A stretch of DNA of 64,000 bases, taken from contig NZ_CP030117.1 in NCBI RefSeq assembly GCF_001039275.2, positions 5,001,501-5,065,500 on the forward strand, written 5' to 3'. Of the stretch, positions 59,214-64,000 are shown one piece after another. Every line of letters starts with the position of its first letter. The first letter of the stretch is position 1. Below the pieces are notes generated by a model. It saw nothing but the letters and a program-made list of their open reading frames with translations. It was not told the origin of the DNA and did not search any database. A program made the translations under genes and the position numbers. Source of the stretch: Brevibacillus brevis. GTDB lineage: Bacteria; Bacillota; Bacilli; Brevibacillales; Brevibacillaceae.

Positions 59214-60950
59214 TCATTTTTGATTATCTTGATCATCACGACGATGATTTAAATCCAGTATGAGCCTAAAATTAGATTGAAAGACAACCCAATCATACAC
59301 TTTTTTTACGCGAATGATTTCTGGCTGAATACTGTTGGAGACCCCAGAAGTGACGGTTACAACAAAGCTGCAAGAGGCCGTATTTCCTGACTGATCCCTG
59401 GCTGTACAGGTAAGCATCGTCATTCCTACAGGAAAGTCCATGGCAAAAGTTGCAACTGCAATGGGGGCAGGAGGAGAAAAGGACCGTGTGATCCCATGAC
59501 AGGTAATAGAGGTCACCCCACAAGTATCAGTGGCAGTGACTTCATAGGTAACCGTAGCGGAAGTTTGCCCAGGTAAAACAGGGATTGTAATATCCTCAGG
59601 GCAAGTGATGGTTGGAGGCTCGTCAATAACCGTGATGGTAAATGAACATACTTCCGTATTCCCAAATATATCTTGTGCCGTACAGGTGACAACAGTATCT
59701 CCCACTGGGAAAAGCGAGCCAGAAGGCGGAGAACAGGTAACAGTGACTCCGGGGCAGGTGGCAACAGGTGTTGGATAGTTTACAATAGGGCAGGGTACGA
59801 CCATGTCAGGTGGGCAGGTTGGTGGCTGCACGCATCCATTGAGCAAAACAGAAACATTGCTCGAATCCTCGTTTGCAGTAGCGATGTCAACTCTACCGTC
59901 TCCGTTAAAATCAGCTACTGTAATGCTGAAAGGACCTGCTCCTGTAGGAAACTGAAAGGGAGTCGAGAACCCTCCTGACCCGTTGTTTATGAGAATAGAA
60001 ACGTTATCAGAACCTGCATTTGGGGTAGCCAAATCAATGACTCCATCACAATTAAAGTCAGCCGCTGTTATATCAAAAGGAAATGCATTAGCGCCCAAGG
60101 TAAAGGGACTTCCTGCTGCTACTGTAAAAGAACCGAATTTATCGTTTAGAAAAACGGTTACATTACTCGTTGCGTTATTTGCGACAGCAATATCAATAAA
60201 CCCATCACCATTTAAGTCAGCAGATACAAGGCTACTGGGGGATGAGCCGCCGGGAAGTACAGAGAAACTCACTCCAGGAGTTTGAAACGTACCGTTTCCA
60301 TTCCCTCTAAAAACTGTTACATCATTGGTGTCTCGATTGGCAGTGGCCAGATCAAGGCGTCCATCTCCATTAAAGTCAGCCGCAACAATATCAGTTGGGG
60401 CCAATCCAGGGTTCGTGTCAAAAGGACTCCCTGGAGCCATACTAAATACACCCGATCCATCATTCAACAAGACAGTAATAGAACTAGTTCCTGCAAGTTG
60501 GCCCCTATTTGCTATAGCTAAGTCCAAACCATTCACACCATCAAAGTCCCCTACAGCAATCGCAAAAGATTCGGAAACAGCAGGAAACACTCCGGTACTA
60601 TAGGCCACAGGTGCAGCAAAAGTGCCATCCCCCATATTTAAAAGGATAAAAACTCGGTTATTGGAAGATTGATCTGTAACAGCCAAATCGATAGAACCAT
60701 CTTCATTTAAATCAGCTGCTACAATTTGCCCTAATAAAGACCCGGGAAACAAAGTACTGAAGGGGATCGTTTGTGATACGGAAAATACGCCGGACCCATT
60801 GTTCAGAAGAATGGAAACATCATTGGACCCACTATCCACTACGGCCAAGTCTATGCGACCGTCTCTGTTAAAATCGGCAGAAGTAATGCTGGAAGGCGAT
60901 GTTCCTCCCGTGTTATATTCGACTGCGGGCTGAAAAAATGGGCAGGCCAA
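59214..60950 (-). CDS. FG-GAP/VCBS beta-propeller protein with HYR domains
   Basis: A 578-residue protein starting at TTG 60950 (AAAGGGTG about 9 bp upstream). Residues about 15-375 contain seven FG-GAP repeats of roughly 50 residues (for example SSITSADFNRDGRIDLAVVD and DITAADFNCDGVIDLATPNA), each with a DxNxDGxxD calcium site, forming a beta propeller. Two HYR-type Ig domains follow (about 375-540), rich in paired cysteines. The tail is IIRVKKVYDWVVFQSNFRLI. No signal peptide is present, which is odd for a propeller of this kind; a spore-surface location is possible. Confidence 0.85.
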   Translation of the reverse strand: MACPFFQPAVEYNTGGTSPSSITSADFNRDGRIDLAVVDSGSNDVSILLNNGSGVFSVSQTIPFSTLFPGSLLGQIVAADLNEDGSIDLAVTDQSSNNRVFILLNMGDGTFAAPVAYSTGVFPAVSESFAIAVGDFDGVNGLDLAIANRGQLAGTSSITVLLNDGSGVFSMAPGSPFDTNPGLAPTDIVAADFNGDGRLDLATANRDTNDVTVFRGNGNGTFQTPGVSFSVLPGGSSPSSLVSADLNGDGFIDIAVANNATSNVTVFLNDKFGSFTVAAGSPFTLGANAFPFDITAADFNCDGVIDLATPNAGSDNVSILINNGSGGFSTPFQFPTGAGPFSITVADFNGDGRVDIATANEDSSNVSVLLNGCVQPPTCPPDMVVPCPIVNYPTPVATCPGVTVTCSPPSGSLFPVGDTVVTCTAQDIFGNTEVCSFTITVIDEPPTITCPEDITIPVLPGQTSATVTYEVTATDTCGVTSITCHGITRSFSPPAPIAVATFAMDFPVGMTMLTCTARDQSGNTASCSFVVTVTSGVSNSIQPEIIRVKKVYDWVVFQSNFRLILDLNHRRDDQDNQK

Positions 60951-61054
60951 ATTGGATTCACCCTTTCTTACAGGAATTCAGGCAGCAATTCCCTGCATCC
61001 TATGCAAATGCCTTTGATCATGATATGGCTGTTTAGGCATGAAGGTGAATCCAC

Positions 61055-61088
61055 TTAAAAAAATAAAGAGGCGGTTTCCCGCCCCTCT
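61055..61088 (-). terminator. Terminator of the YuiH-like gene
   Basis: AAGAGG.GGCGG and CCGCC.TCTT form the stem, followed on the minus strand by TTTATTTTTTT. It lies 10 bp past the stop at 61099. Confidence 0.85.
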
Positions 61089-61098
61089 TCTTGTATGA

Positions 61099-61695
61099 TC
61101 AATCCCAAGCAAACCTCTGCTCTTTCCAAGGATCGCCGTACATATTATACCCGTTCTTCTCCCAAAACCCTTGTCTGTCTTTCTCCATAAACTCAATCCC
61201 ACGCACCCACTTGGCGCTTTTCCAGAAGTAGAGATGCGGAATGACAAAGCGCAGCGGCCAGCCGTGCTCAGGGGTCAAATCCTCGCCGTTGTGTTTCGTA
61301 GCGAACAGATTGCCGCTTTTCATGAAATCGACAAGCGGAATGTTCACAGTCCATCCGTGCTCAGCGTGCAGCATGACGTACTTCGCTTCCGGCTTCACCT
61401 TTACCAGCTTCAGTACTTCCTCCACCGGAATGCCTTCCCATTCATTATCCAGCTTGCTCCAGCCTGTAACGCAGTGAATATCGTTAGTCGTACCGCCTTT
61501 TGGCAGAGCCATCATTTGCTCATAGGTCAATGTAACTTCCTCTTCAACAAGACCGAAAAGACGAAAGCTCCACTCGGTGGACAGGTCTGTATATTCAGGA
61601 ACCTCCCCGTAGTGCAGGACAGGAAAACCTGTCGTCTGCTTCTGATTCGGGGGAATACGGTCGCGTTTGGTGTCTGATGATGGATTGATAAACAT
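61099..61695 (-). CDS. Sulfite oxidase-like molybdopterin oxidoreductase (YuiH type)
   Basis: A 198-residue cytoplasmic protein with the sulfite-oxidase molybdopterin domain only. The molybdenum-ligand cysteine lies in TTNDIHCVTGWSKLDNEWEG, and the C-terminal half carries EHGWPLRFVIPHLYFWKSAK, typical of YuiH/YedY-like proteins. No Tat signal and no dimerisation domain are present. Physiological substrate is unknown; YedY relatives repair methionine sulfoxide, but this one is not exported. GAGGGGAG precedes the ATG. Confidence 0.9.
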   Translation of the reverse strand: MFINPSSDTKRDRIPPNQKQTTGFPVLHYGEVPEYTDLSTEWSFRLFGLVEEEVTLTYEQMMALPKGGTTNDIHCVTGWSKLDNEWEGIPVEEVLKLVKVKPEAKYVMLHAEHGWTVNIPLVDFMKSGNLFATKHNGEDLTPEHGWPLRFVIPHLYFWKSAKWVRGIEFMEKDRQGFWEKNGYNMYGDPWKEQRFAWD

Positions 61696-61731
61696 GTTGT
61701 TTCCACTCCCCTCGCTGATCAGTGTTCTCGA

Positions 61732-62163
61732 TTATTTCCCAACCCGCAGCAGGGCGTGATCTACTTTAATGCACATGTCCTGTACAACCTCAATGCCTTG
61801 ATCTGCAACCAATTTAGCAGCCTCTTCGTTGGCAATGCCTTGTTGCATCCAGAACACTTTTGGCTTGTTCTGCATTTTCAATGCTTCCTGTGCAACAGGC
61901 AGGATGTCTTCGCTGCGGCGAAACACGTTGACGATGTCTACTGGCTGATCGATCTCAGTCAGGCTGGCAAGTACTTTTTCACCCAAAACTGTTTCACCCG
62001 CGATGACAGGATTGACCGGGACGATCTTGTAACCAGCGTTCTGCATAGCTTGCGATACCATATAGCTGGTGCGGTCCGGCTTGTTGGACAGACCCACTAC
62101 TGCGATCGTTTTTGCATCCTCCAGCAGTTGGCGACGTGCTTCGTTGCTTGGATTTTGTGCCAT
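61732..62163 (-). CDS. CoA-binding domain protein (YccU/YneT type)
   Basis: A 143-residue single Rossmann domain: AKTIAVVGLSNKPDRTSYMV (nucleotide loop), GYKIVPVNPVIAGETVLGEK, and VFWMQQGIANEEAAKLVADQ. The pattern is that of the CoA-binding family related to succinyl-CoA synthetase alpha, without a catalytic histidine. Specific role unknown. AAGGAG precedes the ATG at 62163. It lies between pepA and the YuiH-like gene, both on the same strand. Confidence 0.92.
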   Translation of the reverse strand: MAQNPSNEARRQLLEDAKTIAVVGLSNKPDRTSYMVSQAMQNAGYKIVPVNPVIAGETVLGEKVLASLTEIDQPVDIVNVFRRSEDILPVAQEALKMQNKPKVFWMQQGIANEEAAKLVADQGIEVVQDMCIKVDHALLRVGK

Positions 62164-62209
62164 GTGAAAACACTCCTTTTTTATATGGAAATGGAAATGG
62201 AACTACCTC

Positions 62210-63706
62210 TTATTCACTACGACTGGAAACAAACTCAACAATCGTGCGCGTCATCGCTCCGGTACCGCCAGCTGGTTGCATGTCGCCAGCACTTGCTGTG
62301 TATGCCGTACCCGCGATGTCCAGATGTACCCACGGTGTATCGCCAACGAATTCTTGCAGGAAAACACCGCCGATGATGCCGTGGCCATAACGTCCACCCG
62401 AGTTTTTCAAATCAGCAAAGCGACTCTTGTTCAGGCTGCGGTATTCATCGAAGGTCGGGAGTTGCCACAAGCGCTCACCCGCGACGTCTGCTGCATTCAT
62501 CAGCTCATCCAACAGTGCTTTGTCATTGGTCATGGCGCCAGAGCAGAAATGACCGAGCGCAACCACGATACCACCTGTCAAGGTAGCGGCATCCACCAGG
62601 CAAGACACTCCTTGCTCTTTTGCATAGGTGATGCAATCAGCCAGTACGAGACGACCTTCTGCGTCTGTCGTAATGATCTCTACCGTTTTGCCACTCATGG
62701 TCGTGATGACATCGCCTGGACGGAATGCCGTTCCGGATGGCATGTTTTCCACAGTACCGACGACAGCCAGTACGTTTACTTTTGGTTTAATTTGCCCCAG
62801 TGCCTCCAATGCGCCGATCATCGTAGCCGCTCCACCCATGTCCGACTTCATGTCTTCCATGCCTGCTACTGGCTTGATGGAGATCCCACCTGTATCAAAT
62901 GTCACGCCTTTACCGATCAAGCCAATGACATCGTCCCACGTGTCTCTTCCTTGATATTTGACTACCACAACATAAGGCTCAAGCTCGCTACCTTTTGCTA
63001 CAGAGAGCACTCCACCCATCCCCAGCTCTTCCAGCTTTGCTTTTTCCATTACTTCCACAGTCATGCCGTAGCGCTCTGCTACCTCGACCATCGCATTTTT
63101 CAAAGCGCGTGGAGTCAAGTAGTTAGCTGGTTCATTGACGAGCGTGCGGGCCAGATTCGTTCCGGATACGAGCGCCGAACCACGTGCAACACCTGCCTGT
63201 ACCAATGAAGCATCGGCATCTGCTGACAATATTTGCACCGTCGCAATTGGGTCAGACTCACGCTTTGCCTTTTGACGGTAGCCCTCGTAATTGTATTCGG
63301 CAAGACCAAAGGCTTCTGTCACGGCCTGCGCCAGACGGTCAGCACTCAGATGCTCTGTTGTTGGCAAATCAATAACCACTGTTTTGCCGTTGCCTTTTCC
63401 CACAACCGTTTTGGCTGCACGTCCCCATGCATTTCGGGCTGCGACGAAATCAAACTTGCCTGGTTCACCCATCCCGACGATCAACAGTTTTTTCGCAGCT
63501 ACGTTGTTCATTCCGTGGACAACCGTAATTTCCTTTGCCTCACCCGTCACTTCCTTATCCTGCTGCAAGCCACTCAGACTGCCGCCAAAAGCTTCGTCCA
63601 ATTCCGGGTATACCTGCGAAATCTCCTCGCCCTTCCATAGCGGAACAATCAGTTCATCACACGCGATATTCACAAGCTGTATGCGTTTTTCTACTGCTAC
63701 TTTCAT
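62210..63706 (-). CDS. pepA: Leucyl aminopeptidase (M17)
   Basis: A 498-residue cytosolic zinc aminopeptidase that removes N-terminal residues from peptides. The signature NTDAEGRLVLAD appears as ITTDAEGRLVLADCITYAKE, with metal ligands Lys and Asp in GKGVTFDTGGISIKP and Asp in MKSDMGGAATMIGA. The C-terminal half ends HLDIAGTAYTASAGDMQPAG. The start is the ATG at 63706 (GAGGGAAG upstream); an earlier in-frame ATG lies 69 bp upstream without a site and would overlap the DUF309 gene. Confidence 0.96.
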   Translation of the reverse strand: MKVAVEKRIQLVNIACDELIVPLWKGEEISQVYPELDEAFGGSLSGLQQDKEVTGEAKEITVVHGMNNVAAKKLLIVGMGEPGKFDFVAARNAWGRAAKTVVGKGNGKTVVIDLPTTEHLSADRLAQAVTEAFGLAEYNYEGYRQKAKRESDPIATVQILSADADASLVQAGVARGSALVSGTNLARTLVNEPANYLTPRALKNAMVEVAERYGMTVEVMEKAKLEELGMGGVLSVAKGSELEPYVVVVKYQGRDTWDDVIGLIGKGVTFDTGGISIKPVAGMEDMKSDMGGAATMIGALEALGQIKPKVNVLAVVGTVENMPSGTAFRPGDVITTMSGKTVEIITTDAEGRLVLADCITYAKEQGVSCLVDAATLTGGIVVALGHFCSGAMTNDKALLDELMNAADVAGERLWQLPTFDEYRSLNKSRFADLKNSGGRYGHGIIGGVFLQEFVGDTPWVHLDIAGTAYTASAGDMQPAGGTGAMTRTIVEFVSSRSE

Positions 63707-63755
63707 ATACTCTTCCCTCTTTCTGTGTGGTAGGATACTATATGGGCACATTTGT

Positions 63756-64000
63756 TTAACACGATGTGTCGACATATAAGCGCAAGGGTGGAAACGTCAT
63801 GGCTTTTGCCTCTGTGTAAGAAATGACATCCTTTTCCGGCAACAATTTCTCGCATTCATCTATGTAACGAAGAACTCTTGTTACGTCCAGTCCCCAATGA
63901 ACTGGCTGGTAACGGGTCAAATACTTTCGTGCATTGCCTAACATCCAGCGAGCACCTTTTATATTGCCGTACTCTTGGTGATACAGTCCGACTGACAATT
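63756..64000 (-). CDS. DUF309-family protein, C-terminal part (cut by right edge)
   Basis: The reading frame enters from the right edge with LSVGLYHQEYGNIKGARWML, the second helix motif of DUF309, and ends at 63756. About 80 codons are visible; the start and the HExWE-like first motif lie outside the window. The family is small, helical and uncharacterised, found in Bacillus (YpuF). It lies 49 bp upstream of pepA on the same strand. Confidence 0.75.
   Translation of the reverse strand, partial: LSVGLYHQEYGNIKGARWMLGNARKYLTRYQPVHWGLDVTRVLRYIDECEKLLPEKDVISYTEAKAMTFPPLRLYVDTSC

Noticed and set aside
62276..63208. Long plus-strand open frame (about 310 codons)
   Set aside because: It lies antisense to pepA, which has clear catalytic motifs. 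Its translation is His/Cys-rich with no domain and no ribosome site, as expected from codon bias of the opposite strand.
1..64000. CRISPR arrays, tRNA or rRNA genes, insertion sequences
   Set aside because: I looked for regularly spaced direct repeats, cloverleaf-like segments, rRNA-like stretches and transposase-like proteins and saw none that could be supported.

Overview
The window looks like chromosomal DNA of an endospore-forming Bacillota, most probably Brevibacillus or a close relative (inference). Supporting signs are strong AGGAGG-type ribosome binding sites, many GTG/TTG starts, a Bacillus-type Fnr with a C-terminal cysteine cluster, a pair of DUF4183 proteins, a KimA potassium transporter and an AEC/MurQ/NagZ gene complement. 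I recognise no rRNA, tRNA, insertion sequence, integrase, phage module or CRISPR array. Coding density is high, and most genes end at recognisable hairpin terminators.

Layout. 1-7 kb: the N-terminal part of a sensor-kinase-like protein, a secreted protein, an alpha/beta hydrolase, and a Fur-box-controlled siderophore uptake locus (AraC regulator, binding lipoprotein, two FecCD permeases, no ATPase). 7-12 kb: two class B penicillin-binding proteins next to a regulator that fuses an FHA domain to a winged helix. 12-19 kb: small metabolic and unknown genes (cupin, DUF2277, VOC, an orphan gene, aldo/keto reductase, GNAT, AEC carrier, sugar kinase). 19-24 kb: an MFS carrier, an M20 amidohydrolase and a glutaminase, preceded by a probable regulator and an operator-like repeat region. 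24-30 kb: DinB-like, D-cysteine desulfhydrase, small membrane proteins, a Crp/Fnr-family regulator, a zincin-like membrane protein and a CDF efflux pump. 30-38 kb: a cell-wall-sugar recycling operon (RpiR regulator, sugar ABC importer, GNAT, NagZ, MurQ). 38-41 kb: a PAP2 phosphatase, an SDR and two DUF4183 proteins.

The most coherent system lies at 41.4-50.8 kb. A Bacillus-type Fnr is encoded beside a seven-gene operon: a b-type-cytochrome-like membrane protein, a NapA/NasC-class molybdoenzyme, a four-cluster ferredoxin, a Tat-exported Rieske protein, two small unknown proteins and a hemerythrin-like protein. Next come a NarK nitrate/nitrite carrier with a C-terminal PAS domain and a short hybrid-cluster protein (Hcp). 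Three promoters (molybdoenzyme operon, narK and hcp) each carry a TGTGA-N6-TCACA box centred 41.5 bp upstream of the start predicted from a good -10 hexamer. The narK and hcp promoters share one box. This suggests an oxygen-controlled nitrate/nitrite and NO-detoxification regulon.

50.8-64 kb: secreted YcdB-like and fibronectin-III proteins, an ECF sigma/anti-sigma pair, DUF2785, YdeI, KimA behind a structured leader that ends in a terminator, an FG-GAP/HYR protein without a signal peptide, a YuiH-like molybdoenzyme, a CoA-binding protein, leucyl aminopeptidase, and a DUF309 protein cut by the right edge.
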